From a virus, in IMG/VR virus record IMGVR_UViG_3300046170_000029, positions 1-53,877 of that record: DNA of 53,877 bases; one strand, given 5' to 3'. Of this stretch, positions 16,885 to 26,323 are shown in pieces. The notes below the pieces were generated by a model. It made no database searches. It was not told where the DNA came from and saw only the letters and a program-made list of their open reading frames with translations. Every line of letters starts with the position of its first letter. The stretch's first letter is position 1. A program made the position numbers and the translations under genes.

Positions 16885-19800
16885 ATGACACCATCCTTTT
16901 CTTTTCAACTACTAAGTCCATTAGTTTTTTAGTAACCCATTTAAGCACGGGCTTATTCTTGATAAACTTAGCATAGTCTTCACCATACTTTTTATATAAT
17001 TTAACAAACCACTTAGGTGCTTTGTAGTTTAACCACATACGGAATACATACCAACGTGGGTCACCTTTACCATACACCTCTCTAGCCACCCAACAGAAAC
17101 CACCAAAACTAGACATGATGTACGCACTTCCTAATGTACCTATTAAGCTACCAATAGCATTACCTGCAGCTGTTGATGCTCCTCGTTTAGCAACAGCAGC
17201 TTGAGTGTCAGCATTTAAGTTAGCGATAGACATATCAGCGTATCTATTCAACTCATTCTCAGCAGATGTCCATGCCCATTCCATTGTGTCTCCATAGTAG
17301 TTCCACAAGTTATTATAGGCTTGATTAGATGTCTGCAATAAATTAGTAGCATTTATTTCATTGACACGATTTGTTGTCGCTGTGTTTATTGTAGCAATTT
17401 GCCTTCGCCATTGTGCGTTATTCTGTGCAATTACAAGTTGGTTCTGAGCATTGAAAGTATCACGCTGATTGTTAAGTTCAGCATTAAATCTTTCTAATAC
17501 ATTTCTCTGACCTGCGTTATATTGTGATTGAGCATTGGCTTGAGTTGCATTAAACTGGGCTGTTTGAGTTGCTAGATTAGCAAAGAATTGGTCAGTTTGA
17601 TTTTGACTTGATGCATTAAATTGTCTAGCAGCATTTTCCGCCGCTTGGTCAGTAAACAATGATTGCACTCTTTGCTGTGCCTTAAACAATTCTGTCTGCT
17701 GACGATTACTTAAGTTAGCCATGTCTCTTTGTAAGAATGATTGTGCATTCTGAACTGCTGCTTGCTGTCTGTTATTTAAATTAGCTGTATCTAAGTTAGC
17801 GAGAGCAGAAGCTTCAGCCATAACCAACGCCTGATTATTACTTAAGTTCTGTAAATTCATAGTGTTAGCAACACGACTATTCTCTAGTGCTATCTGTTGT
17901 TCAGCAGTAAAGTTTTGATTAGCTACATCAGCTATTCTAGAAGCATTTTGAACTCTTGCTTGAAAGGCTTGGTCAAACTCTTGACCTATAAACTGTGCAC
18001 GTTGTTGTGCAGCAAGCATTGCTCTCTGCTGTCGATTAGATAAGTTTTGAGATTCAAACTGTGCTTGTGTTTGTGCATCAGCCTGTGCTATTGGAAGGGC
18101 AGATTCTAATGCACCTTGTATAAGTGCTTGACCTGCAATTGAAGATGCACCCAAACCTCTAGCTGCTAGTTTGCCTTGGATAGCACGAAGAGTTCCAGCT
18201 GCCCATGCAGGTGGATTGTTAGCATCAAAGTCTGCAGTAAGTTCAGCTAGTTGCCCTTGTACAGTAGCTTTTGCTGAAGGTGTAGCAGTCGCTGCCTGTA
18301 TTTGCTCAGTGAACTTTGAAGCCTTCTCTGCATCTGCTACACCTGATATTAATTCACCATCCTGTATTTCACGTTGTACAGGGTTCTCTAACAGTGTAGC
18401 GTTACCTTGAGCAGCATCTAAATTACCAACGCTTGATGTTGTTTGTTGTGCTGCAGTAACTTTAGCTCTTGGGTCATTAGGGTCTACTTGAGCTGCTTGT
18501 GTAGCATTTAAAGCTGTGTTTACAGCGGTAGCACTATCAGCGGCAGTCATTGTGGCAGTGTCTGTTTGTGTAGGTACTTCTGCCATAGTCGTAGTAGCCA
18601 TAGCAGTAGGAACTGCGACAGCACCTTCAACCTGACCGACATCAGTTCCTATCATTTGACTAGGGTCTTGCTGTACACCTGCTCCTTGAACCACTGTACC
18701 CGGGGGTAATGAAGGGTCTTGCAGACGTTCTGCAGTTATATCTGTTATATCCCTTTTACTCTTAGGTTGTGCAGGTAAATAACCGGGTATTGTAGCTATA
18801 GGGCTATTTTTTTGTACATTTAAAAGTGAACCATCAACAGTTATACCAGAATCTTGTGCATATTTTTTAAACTCTTCGGTAAAAGTCTTACCATCTTCTC
18901 TATACAGAGGACCACTATATATGTTTTGCACATATTTTAATATTGAATCTGACCTTTTTTTCAAATCCTCTGGTTTAGGAGTAGGTGCTAATTCCTTTTC
19001 TAATTCTTTAGACATCTCATCAAAAGAAGTTTGAATAGCAGGATTCTTAAAAGTTCCTGTTTCAGGAAAAACTTCTACATTTTTTCTGTAGTCAGCATAA
19101 GGGTCTTCAGGTGGTTGATATGGTTGTGTTGTAGGTATATACTGCTGTGGTAACCCTTGAGGTTGTCTTGGGTCAATAGGAAACAAACCACCATCATCTT
19201 CACCTCCAGCCATTGTTTTAGCTATAGGTCGTTGCATAGGTGGTAGCTCAGGTGGTTGCATAGGTGGCACTGGCTCACCTTCTTCACCCTGTGCTTCTGT
19301 TGTAACTTGTGGCGGTCTGTCAAATATAGGTAGAGGTTCTAGTGGTGGCTCACCTTCTTCACCATATGCCATAGTTGTTGCTATAGGGCGATTAGCTATT
19401 AAAGGTCTAGGACCAGTACCATCTTCACCCATAGCTCTAGTTGCTCCGACAGGTCTAGCTATAGCATCAGCCATATTACCATCTTCGCCTACAGCTTGTG
19501 TAATAGGTGGCATAGTTGGAATTTTTCCTATAAGTTTACCACCTATATCGCCATCATCTTCACCGACTGCCATGGTTTTTGCAATAGGTTGATTAACAAG
19601 CGGTGAAAGACTTGGATTAAAATCTTCTGCTCCCCTTGTCATCTGTTTTACTATTTTGGGGTCTAATTGTTGAATATCACCTATAGGCATACCACCACTA
19701 CCATCTTCACCCATAGCTCTAGTTGTTGAACTTACTCGCTTTGGCATTTGGGGAAGGTTACCGCCATATGCTCGTCTAGTTTCTTGACGTGGTGCTTCTG

Positions 19801-20062
19801 GTAGATTTTGTATTTGACCTGCAGGTGTAGTGGGAACAGCACTTTGAAATTGTTTATCATTAAGTGTTCCACCTACTTGCATCTTACGTACAGCACCACC
19901 CTGTGCCATTTGCATAGCACGTTGATTGTACATATTCATCATGTTTTGTTTGTCAGGGTTCTGCTGTAAGTAACTGTCAAAGCCTTCCATGCTACCAGTA
20001 TAACCCATACGGTTAGCTATCTTTTGTAATCCTTGTGGCTTAAAGCCTTTAAACATTGCCAT
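16877..20062 (-). CDS. Large repeat-rich virion protein (1061 aa)
   Basis: Four distinct parts. Residues 1-65 carry paired Gly motifs (AQGGAVRKMQVGG). Residues 110-295 contain seven exact T-x-A-x-G-E-[DE] repeats in a Pro-rich, acidic background. Residues about 560-960 are a long Ala/Gln/Asn-rich helical region with recurring NLSNRQQ units. The last 100 residues (WVAREVYGKGDPRWYVFRMW…) resemble a C-terminal module common in phage tail or internal proteins. It is likely a virion structural protein. It lies 10 bases downstream of the ATP-grasp ligase in the same message, which makes its repeats a candidate substrate. Confidence 0.65.
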   Translation of the reverse strand: MAMFKGFKPQGLQKIANRMGYTGSMEGFDSYLQQNPDKQNMMNMYNQRAMQMAQGGAVRKMQVGGTLNDKQFQSAVPTTPAGQIQNLPEAPRQETRRAYGGNLPQMPKRVSSTTRAMGEDGSGGMPIGDIQQLDPKIVKQMTRGAEDFNPSLSPLVNQPIAKTMAVGEDDGDIGGKLIGKIPTMPPITQAVGEDGNMADAIARPVGATRAMGEDGTGPRPLIANRPIATTMAYGEEGEPPLEPLPIFDRPPQVTTEAQGEEGEPVPPMQPPELPPMQRPIAKTMAGGEDDGGLFPIDPRQPQGLPQQYIPTTQPYQPPEDPYADYRKNVEVFPETGTFKNPAIQTSFDEMSKELEKELAPTPKPEDLKKRSDSILKYVQNIYSGPLYREDGKTFTEEFKKYAQDSGITVDGSLLNVQKNSPIATIPGYLPAQPKSKRDITDITAERLQDPSLPPGTVVQGAGVQQDPSQMIGTDVGQVEGAVAVPTAMATTTMAEVPTQTDTATMTAADSATAVNTALNATQAAQVDPNDPRAKVTAAQQTTSSVGNLDAAQGNATLLENPVQREIQDGELISGVADAEKASKFTEQIQAATATPSAKATVQGQLAELTADFDANNPPAWAAGTLRAIQGKLAARGLGASSIAGQALIQGALESALPIAQADAQTQAQFESQNLSNRQQRAMLAAQQRAQFIGQEFDQAFQARVQNASRIADVANQNFTAEQQIALENSRVANTMNLQNLSNNQALVMAEASALANLDTANLNNRQQAAVQNAQSFLQRDMANLSNRQQTELFKAQQRVQSLFTDQAAENAARQFNASSQNQTDQFFANLATQTAQFNATQANAQSQYNAGQRNVLERFNAELNNQRDTFNAQNQLVIAQNNAQWRRQIATINTATTNRVNEINATNLLQTSNQAYNNLWNYYGDTMEWAWTSAENELNRYADMSIANLNADTQAAVAKRGASTAAGNAIGSLIGTLGSAYIMSSFGGFCWVAREVYGKGDPRWYVFRMWLNYKAPKWFVKLYKKYGEDYAKFIKNKPVLKWVTKKLMDLVVEKKRMVSYG
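19190..19726 (-). repeat. Seven T-x-A-x-G-E-[DE] peptide repeats within the 1061-aa protein
   Basis: Copies start at Thr residues 114, 163, 188, 208, 230, 255 and 283. Each has Ala at +2, Gly at +4, Glu at +5 and Asp/Glu at +6 (for example TMAVGEDDG, TRAMGEDG, TMAYGEEG, TMAGGEDDG). Spacers of 20-49 residues are Pro-rich, and several copies are preceded by [RQ]PIA[KT]. The motif is kept while the spacers diverge, so selection seems to act on the short motif. Confidence 0.85.
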
Positions 20063-20072
20063 ATTATTTTAC

Positions 20073-20840
20073 CTATATATTGTTAAGTTCATATCTTATT
20101 GCTTTAGCTAACTTGCCTTGCACTTCCAAATCAAAAGCTACAAACATAGGACCTGTATTTGTTTCTAAATACCATAGCCCTTCTTCATCTTCCATGAAAT
20201 CACTAGCACCAAAGTTTAAGTTTAATCTTTGCATTAAGTGCTTTACTTTTTCTACTGTAACGTCATCTATTTCTGTAACAACAACCTTACTTTCAGGGTC
20301 ATCTCGGTAGTCTAGTTTATCTGTTACTACCTCAAAAGCAAAGTGTTTATCATTTACAACATACAATCTTTTATTTCTACCTGTTATCTTTTGTTGTATA
20401 ATACAAGGGTAAACAGCTTCGTTGCCTTCTAGTGTATGTTGCCCACCTGTTACAGGTTTTATTATAGTATTCTGTTTAGTGCTTTTTTCGGTTACTTCTG
20501 TGTAAGGTAGTCTTAAACCCAACTGTTTTGCTATGATTAAATTATTTAACTTTCTTACTTCTTGATAACGATAGTCTTTATTATATGTAGTTACTTTGTG
20601 ACATTGTATATAATTACTCAGTATATGAAAGTTTGTATATTTCTTAAAAGTACTCTCTTCAAATACATTGTTTCTCATATATATAGCAGTTAAATCTGTT
20701 ACAGGTTGACCTTCTATATATAATACATCTTCTGTTATATTCCATTCTATGTTAGCGTCTTGGTCTATAAACTTATCAAAAAGAGGATGTAGTGCTTTTA
20801 CATTTGGGTCACTTAATTGACCAAATAAATATGTTGACAT
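20073..20840 (-). CDS. ATP-grasp ligase, RimK/graspetide-synthetase-like
   Basis: 255 residues. After a short N-terminal domain (about 1-95) comes an ATP-grasp fold: nucleotide-binding Lys in IIKP (K128) followed by TGGQHT, a second strand CIIQQKITGRNKRLYVV, and metal-binding residues D214 (GASDF) plus E226/N228 (YLETNTGPMF). The E-x-N and overall order match RimK and MvdC/MvdD-type peptide ligases, which form amide or ester bonds on protein side chains or termini using ATP. It is shorter than those (about 300-325 aa). It lies among tail genes, directly upstream of the T-x-A-x-G-E repeat protein. The substrate is inferred, not shown. Confidence 0.75.
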   Translation of the reverse strand: MSTYLFGQLSDPNVKALHPLFDKFIDQDANIEWNITEDVLYIEGQPVTDLTAIYMRNNVFEESTFKKYTNFHILSNYIQCHKVTTYNKDYRYQEVRKLNNLIIAKQLGLRLPYTEVTEKSTKQNTIIKPVTGGQHTLEGNEAVYPCIIQQKITGRNKRLYVVNDKHFAFEVVTDKLDYRDDPESKVVVTEIDDVTVEKVKHLMQRLNLNFGASDFMEDEEGLWYLETNTGPMFVAFDLEVQGKLAKAIRYELNNI

Positions 20841-20844
20841 ACAC

Positions 20845-21039
20845 CTACTTCATCACAATCGCAACCACTAAAGCTACCACACCAAGTGTACCCACCATAG
20901 ACATAGCTTCTATTCGCCACATTCTTTTGTCTAGGGTTTCTAGCTTGTCATTAACTGCTTGGTAGCGGACAGCACACTCTTTCTCATGTGCATCCAATTC
21001 CATTTGTACTTTGAGTTCAGGTTGTATTTCCATTTTCAC
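20845..21039 (-). CDS. Small coiled-coil plus membrane protein (holin-like)
   Basis: 64 residues: a hydrophilic helical N-terminus with heptads (AVNDKLETLDKRMWRIEAM) followed by one C-terminal transmembrane helix (VGTLGVVALVVAIVMK). This topology is that of XhlA-type and similar small phage membrane proteins associated with lysis. The lysozyme is about 19 kb away in the same arm, so a lysis role is plausible but not certain. It abuts the fibre-assembly gene (shared base). Confidence 0.55.
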   Translation of the reverse strand: MKMEIQPELKVQMELDAHEKECAVRYQAVNDKLETLDKRMWRIEAMSMVGTLGVVALVVAIVMK

Positions 21040-21614
21040 TAGTTCACCTCATCAGGAAAGTCATATATAGGTGCATTTCCTGTTGGAACATTATTTTCAT
21101 CTACAGGTGTTACAAACAGTGCCTTGAACTCATCAAGTGTAGTACAAGCATTAATGGCTGTTTCTATTGTGCCTGTAGCAGTTCTGACCGCTGCTCTGTA
21201 TGTTGCAATATCTGTGGGTATTGCTGTGCCTGTCTCAGCTTTACGAGTTGCATACCAATCTGTGCTTGCTAGTAGACTATTAGCAGTTGATTTGGTTTGA
21301 GCAATCCAAGTTGACTTTAAACCTTTAGTAACTGTCTGATTGCCATCATCATCTAGCATAGGATTACCATCTTCATCAACATCATTAACATCATCTAAAC
21401 TTTTTGGTACATCTTTTGCCCAATAGAATGTTGAATCAAAGCTAGTGTCTTCTTCGTCTTGCCATACTAGACCATTACTAGCTTTGTCTTCATCAGACCA
21501 AATCATCCAGTTTTTAGGATGGACTACATCAAAGCTATTACCATCTTCATCAGTAGCCGAGCCAACCCAACTGCGACCTGCTTTTATTTCTGTTCCATTG
21601 TATAACCAAGCCAT
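21039..21614 (-). CDS. Probable tail-fibre assembly/accessory protein
   Basis: 191 residues. The C-terminal half (LLASTDWYATRKAETGTAIPTDIATYRAAVRTA) matches the pattern of phage tail-fibre assembly proteins: a Trp-Tyr helix, a P-x-x-[IV]-x-x-Y-R-x-A-[VL]-R segment, then short helices. The N-terminus is a beta-rich acidic domain. It follows the two large fibre genes, the usual place for such a chaperone. It probably helps fibre folding or attachment; virion presence cannot be judged. Confidence 0.6.
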   Translation of the reverse strand: MAWLYNGTEIKAGRSWVGSATDEDGNSFDVVHPKNWMIWSDEDKASNGLVWQDEEDTSFDSTFYWAKDVPKSLDDVNDVDEDGNPMLDDDGNQTVTKGLKSTWIAQTKSTANSLLASTDWYATRKAETGTAIPTDIATYRAAVRTATGTIETAINACTTLDEFKALFVTPVDENNVPTGNAPIYDFPDEVN

Positions 21615-21626
21615 TATTATTTTCTC

Positions 21627-24023
21627 CTATCTTGCATTAGCGTATTTAAAAGGTTGCTCTGCGAAAGCTATGTAAATATAAGTTTCACCATTACCATTAG
21701 TTCTGCCATCACCACTTCTAATTTTAAAACCATTAGATGTTAAATCTACATCACTACCCCATGGTGGTGTACCATCAGACTGACTACTGTCTGTAACAAG
21801 GTCTGTTTTTGCAGGATTATAGGCGTTTTGTCTCAATCTATCATACAAAAACCAACTTCTACCCCCATTTGTTCCTTTAAGTATTAAAAAAGCAGGTTTA
21901 AATCCAGTGTAGATAAACGTACCATTTGCCGATGAACCATTTCCCTTGTAAGTGCCTATACTTGAATAGCCCTCTACCTCGTGAAAACAATATGCAACGA
22001 AGTTACCTGAAGATTGATTGATGTGACCATCATTTCCTATTGTGTAAGTCGATGAACCAACTGCCTTAACAGTCTGTGAGTTTGATGTTGTGCCATCACC
22101 TGCATTTAATCTCAAATAACCACCTGTGCCTACATTTTTATGAAATACGGGCCATAACCAACCACTTCCCGGAGAACCACCTTGTCTAAATTTTGTGATA
22201 ATCATATCAGGTGCTTGGGATAATCCATGACCAATAGTTGCACCACTAGTTGCATTACCTGTGTAGGTGAGAATACTAAATCCTGCTTCTTGGTTTGCAC
22301 TTACTGAAGATGTGATAGAGCCATTGGTATTGCTTGATGCACTTCCTCCTGCTTTCCAACTCCAAGCAACATAAGTTCTCCCAGAGGTGTTTACGTCACC
22401 ACCAGAACCAGAACCATTAAGGTCATATCCATCCGAAGCAAAATCAACAAAGCCATTTGCTACAGTTGATTCGTTATCTGTACTATTTGGAAATAGACGT
22501 TTACCCGCACCACGAACAATGTCATGTACTTCATGAGATGTTCCATTGCTTCTTGACTTGAACCATCCCCAATCAGGTTGAAATCCAACGCCTGTTACCG
22601 TTCTAACTCCACCTGTTCCAGTATATAGCACAGTATTAAAATAATCTTTTGCACTTTCATCTTCATCATTATCTATCGCAGCAGTTAGGTTAGCACTACA
22701 TAAAGCTAAATAACCACTAGGAGGTGTATAATAAAAGTCACCTTGTCCGTTAGAGTCGGTGTTACCTTGAGCCGTTACACCACCTGAAAATGAACTATCC
22801 TGACCAAAGTTGATATTTAATTTAGAAGTACCTGCGTTAGCTCTACAATAAATAATTGGAACCCAATCTCCTTCAGGTAGGTTAGTTTTTGCATTACCCT
22901 GACTTGTATTATTCTTACGAAAAGAAATAGTTGTGTTGTCTAAGTCTAACTCAACACCTATTATCTCTCCTCCTGCTTGCCAAGATGCACCATAACTACT
23001 CTGAGAGCCATCGTACCTAAATTGTCCGTTGTCTCTATATATAGCTTCTTTTAATGTATTTACATCCGCAAAGCCAACACCATCTGTCCTAGCACCAGCT
23101 TCTGGTTTGTAAACTTCAAAATACCATTTGCCACTTCTAACACTTGTAGTTCCATATGCTTCACTATTTGTACCAGTGCTTAATCTTAATGCTCCATCAA
23201 TAGCTGTTGCAAAAACATTATGTACTACACCATCACTTTTACCTTCATTGTGCATAGTGCAAAAGTTATTTTCAGGGCAGTCAGGAACGTAGTCATGTGA
23301 GCTTACATTAAATGTAGTAAAGTTATTACCATTACCGCTGCTATCATTACCATTACCATTGAACTCTAGTCTAAAACCATTAGTGCCATATGAACCACTA
23401 TATTGTTTTGGTATCCAAATATCATTTATAGTTTCACCAAATGCTGTAGGAGCTTGTGACGAACCAACATTATTAAATTCAGCTATGTAACCATCATAAT
23501 GATTAGCAACATTGCCTTGCTGATAACCTATCCTGTGACTACTTGTGTTATTCCAAAAAGCAACATTATAGTTTTGCGATGGATAACTAGACGTGGCAAA
23601 GGATGTTTCTTGCTCACCATTGATGTAAAGGCGAACTCTATTTGAAGATGTACCTTGAGTAGTATCTACCCTTACAACAATATGATACCAAGCACCTACA
23701 TCCCTAAAAAGCCTATTTGTTCTTAAGTCTATGTTTCTATTGTTACTTGGTCTGTCAGTAAACAGAAGCTGATGTGAGTTTTCAAACAACAGAGCAGTTT
23801 GGTTGTCCTTTGAGTGATTTGCCTCAAAAATACCTTGCAAGCCTATATTGCTACGCTTAACCCAACAAGATACTGTAAAGGTCTGTCTGTTTGCTGCACT
23901 AGATGGAGTTCTTTGTAAATAAGCACTGCTTGCATCATCAAACCTTAATGACTGCGTAGCTACACCGCTGTAAAAGCCTGTGCTAGGGTTGTACATCCAT
24001 GATGGTGAATTAGTAAGAGACAT
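21627..24023 (-). CDS. Tail fibre/adhesin with LamG-like and SPRY-like domains
   Basis: 798 residues. Residues about 25-230 form a LamG/concanavalin-like beta sandwich (FTVSCWVKRSN… WYHIVVRVDTT… RLYINGEQ). About 270-440 form a SPRY-like domain (GKWYFEVYKPEAG… GDWVPIIYCRANAG). The C-terminal part has repeated Gly/Ser/Thr-rich beta modules (VAWSWKAGG… ILTYTGNA… IGHGLSQAPD). Such proteins are common receptor-binding or adhesin proteins in marine podoviruses. It likely binds host surface sugars or proteins. The start ATG at 24023 follows AAAGGAAACAC. Confidence 0.75.
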   Translation of the reverse strand: MSLTNSPSWMYNPSTGFYSGVATQSLRFDDASSAYLQRTPSSAANRQTFTVSCWVKRSNIGLQGIFEANHSKDNQTALLFENSHQLLFTDRPSNNRNIDLRTNRLFRDVGAWYHIVVRVDTTQGTSSNRVRLYINGEQETSFATSSYPSQNYNVAFWNNTSSHRIGYQQGNVANHYDGYIAEFNNVGSSQAPTAFGETINDIWIPKQYSGSYGTNGFRLEFNGNGNDSSGNGNNFTTFNVSSHDYVPDCPENNFCTMHNEGKSDGVVHNVFATAIDGALRLSTGTNSEAYGTTSVRSGKWYFEVYKPEAGARTDGVGFADVNTLKEAIYRDNGQFRYDGSQSSYGASWQAGGEIIGVELDLDNTTISFRKNNTSQGNAKTNLPEGDWVPIIYCRANAGTSKLNINFGQDSSFSGGVTAQGNTDSNGQGDFYYTPPSGYLALCSANLTAAIDNDEDESAKDYFNTVLYTGTGGVRTVTGVGFQPDWGWFKSRSNGTSHEVHDIVRGAGKRLFPNSTDNESTVANGFVDFASDGYDLNGSGSGGDVNTSGRTYVAWSWKAGGSASSNTNGSITSSVSANQEAGFSILTYTGNATSGATIGHGLSQAPDMIITKFRQGGSPGSGWLWPVFHKNVGTGGYLRLNAGDGTTSNSQTVKAVGSSTYTIGNDGHINQSSGNFVAYCFHEVEGYSSIGTYKGNGSSANGTFIYTGFKPAFLILKGTNGGRSWFLYDRLRQNAYNPAKTDLVTDSSQSDGTPPWGSDVDLTSNGFKIRSGDGRTNGNGETYIYIAFAEQPFKYANAR

Positions 24024-24035
24024 GTGTTTCCTTTA

Positions 24036-26321
24036 TTAACTAACTGCTAGTTGTGGTGTTCCAAGTATAATGTTTCCACTAGACCTTACATAGTAGGGAA
24101 CGATGTCAACTGCACCTGATGTGCCTGATAGAGTAAGACCTGCACCACCTACTGTTTCATATTGTGCACCTACTGATACAGTTCTACCTGCTCCACTGTG
24201 AATAAATACAAATACACCTGACATACCTGCCACTTCAGTAGTTGGACTACCTAGTGTTATGTTGCCTGTAAGTGTTAAAACAAAGCTATTATAAACGTTC
24301 ATGTTTGGAGTTATAGCAGATGAAACGCTTGTTGTCTGTACATTACCTACACTGTTAGCACCAAGAAGTAGATAGCTATCATTGACCTCAAGCATCTCTG
24401 TGCCACCAGTAACAACACGCCATTGATTTGCCGCATGGAACTGGGTGTAAGTGTCTGTGTCACCTTCGTGATAAATAGCACCTGCAAGATATATAGTGTC
24501 TACTGCATTGATAACACCATTTATGTTGATACCACTTGATGTGGTGTTTAGTTTTGAAACAGCATTATGATAAAGTGTTACTGTTCCACCAGTACCAGTG
24601 TCATCAAATACTGCAAAATTATTTCCTTCTCTATCTTGAAGGTAAACGTCTGTTCCACGAATTACCAAAGAGCCAGTTCCAATATCTTCAATGTAGCTAT
24701 TAGACCCATCGTGTCTAAGCTGAAGGTCATCGCTAGAACCAATTAATATATCATCATTATCTTGAAGGTCTATATTACCACCCATTGTGAGTGTGCCACT
24801 GATATTAGCTGCACCATCAATGTCTAGGCTGTCTGCTTGCAGTTCACCTGTAATGTCCACGCCATCTGACTTAGTAGCAAATTTTTCTACATTGTTATAC
24901 CTTAATGAAACTTTACCATCATCATTAAATACAGCATAGTATTCACCCCCATCACCTGAACGAAAATTTATTGTACTAGAACCATCAATGAAAAGATTAC
25001 CTGTGCCATTGTCTTTGATAATACTATTGCTACCATCATGATAAATCTGTAAATCTTGGCTAGAACCTAATTGTAATATGTCACCGTCTTGTAGGTTTAC
25101 ATTATTGTGCATAGTTAGCTGACCACTAATATCAGCATTGCCATTGATATCTAAGGTAGTCGCTTCAAGTTCACCAGTGATAAGGACACCATCTGATTTG
25201 GTGGCGAGTTTTAAGTCACCACTATATCTTAAACTAACTGCACCTGCATCGTTAAATTCAGCAAGAGAAGTGCCATCTGTTGCATCAAATTCTATATTTG
25301 TTCCTTGTATAACTAATGCACCAGTACCTTGTTCATATATATGACTTTTACCAGTAGCAGCATCATGGTAAATTTGTAAGTCATTACTTGCACCAAATAA
25401 AGCTCCTTTGCCATCAACAAAACTAATATTATTACCCATAGCAAGTGTGCCACTAATATCAGCATTGCCATCTACATCAAGACTATCTGACTGTAGTTCT
25501 CCAGTGATGTCTACGCCATCTGTTTTGGTGGCGAGTTTGGCTGAATTATTATGATAAAGTGTAACTGCACCATTTGCGATAGCATTAAAATATGTTTCGC
25601 CAGTTGATGTTGCTTGAAGCTCTAAGTTCTCTCCATAAATTTTAAGATTCCCTGTACCTGCATCACTAATAATACTTTCAGTACCAGTGTGATAAATCTG
25701 TAAATCATCACCTGCACCAAAGATTGCTTTATCGTTATCGCCTAGATTAAGATTAGCTGAAAGGGTAGTCTCACCTGTAACACCAAGAGTACCTGCTACC
25801 TGTATATTATTAGCAAGTTTATCTCCTGTAACAGCATCGTTGGCTATATGAGCAGTATCAATACTACCATCTACGTAGTGTTCAGAGTCTATAGAATCAT
25901 CTGCTATTTTAGTACCATCTACGATATCAGCAGCAAGATGAACTCTGTCAATTGAACCATCTGTATAATGTTCTGAATCAACTGCATTATCAGCTAACTT
26001 TGTTCCGTCAATAGCATCTGCTGCAATCTTGGCAGTTGTAACTTGTAAGTTGCCTATGTGAGCAGTGTCAATTGACCCATCTACATAATGTTCAGAATTA
26101 ATTGAATCATCAGCTATCTTTGTTCCATCAATAGCGTCTGCTGCTATTCCTGCTGTGTCAATCTGTGGTCCTTCACCACTTGTTCCATCGTGTGAGTGTC
26201 CTGTTGTACCGTTAAACGCAGCTTGTACCGCATCAAACTCTCCATCAAGGTCTGAAGCATTAATAACGTTACCATCAGCAATGTTATTAGATGTATCGTT
26301 ACGTGTGTAGCCTGTTCCCAT
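24036..26321 (-). CDS. Tail fibre with internal repeats
   Basis: 761 residues. The N-terminus (MGTGYTRNDTSNNIADGNVINASDLDGEFDAV as a pattern) is the virion-attachment type of marine T7-like fibres. Residues about 60-165 hold short tandem units around DGTK[IL]AD-x-[SA]-[IV]-[ND]-SEHY-x-DGSID. Residues about 180-600 hold four units of roughly 95 residues (DDLQ-IYH…GTG-L-I…LATK-DGVDITGEL…DISG-L-M). The C-terminal part is a unique beta domain, probably the receptor-facing tip. Repeats at DNA level could allow length change by recombination. Confidence 0.75.
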   Translation of the reverse strand: MGTGYTRNDTSNNIADGNVINASDLDGEFDAVQAAFNGTTGHSHDGTSGEGPQIDTAGIAADAIDGTKIADDSINSEHYVDGSIDTAHIGNLQVTTAKIAADAIDGTKLADNAVDSEHYTDGSIDRVHLAADIVDGTKIADDSIDSEHYVDGSIDTAHIANDAVTGDKLANNIQVAGTLGVTGETTLSANLNLGDNDKAIFGAGDDLQIYHTGTESIISDAGTGNLKIYGENLELQATSTGETYFNAIANGAVTLYHNNSAKLATKTDGVDITGELQSDSLDVDGNADISGTLAMGNNISFVDGKGALFGASNDLQIYHDAATGKSHIYEQGTGALVIQGTNIEFDATDGTSLAEFNDAGAVSLRYSGDLKLATKSDGVLITGELEATTLDINGNADISGQLTMHNNVNLQDGDILQLGSSQDLQIYHDGSNSIIKDNGTGNLFIDGSSTINFRSGDGGEYYAVFNDDGKVSLRYNNVEKFATKSDGVDITGELQADSLDIDGAANISGTLTMGGNIDLQDNDDILIGSSDDLQLRHDGSNSYIEDIGTGSLVIRGTDVYLQDREGNNFAVFDDTGTGGTVTLYHNAVSKLNTTSSGININGVINAVDTIYLAGAIYHEGDTDTYTQFHAANQWRVVTGGTEMLEVNDSYLLLGANSVGNVQTTSVSSAITPNMNVYNSFVLTLTGNITLGSPTTEVAGMSGVFVFIHSGAGRTVSVGAQYETVGGAGLTLSGTSGAVDIVPYYVRSSGNIILGTPQLAVS

Positions 26322-26323
26322 AT

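Noticed and set aside
20073-21039. Classical graspetide biosynthetic cluster
   Set aside because: No short precursor with leader, no protease and no ABC exporter nearby; the nearby 64-aa protein is a coiled-coil membrane protein without a core motif.
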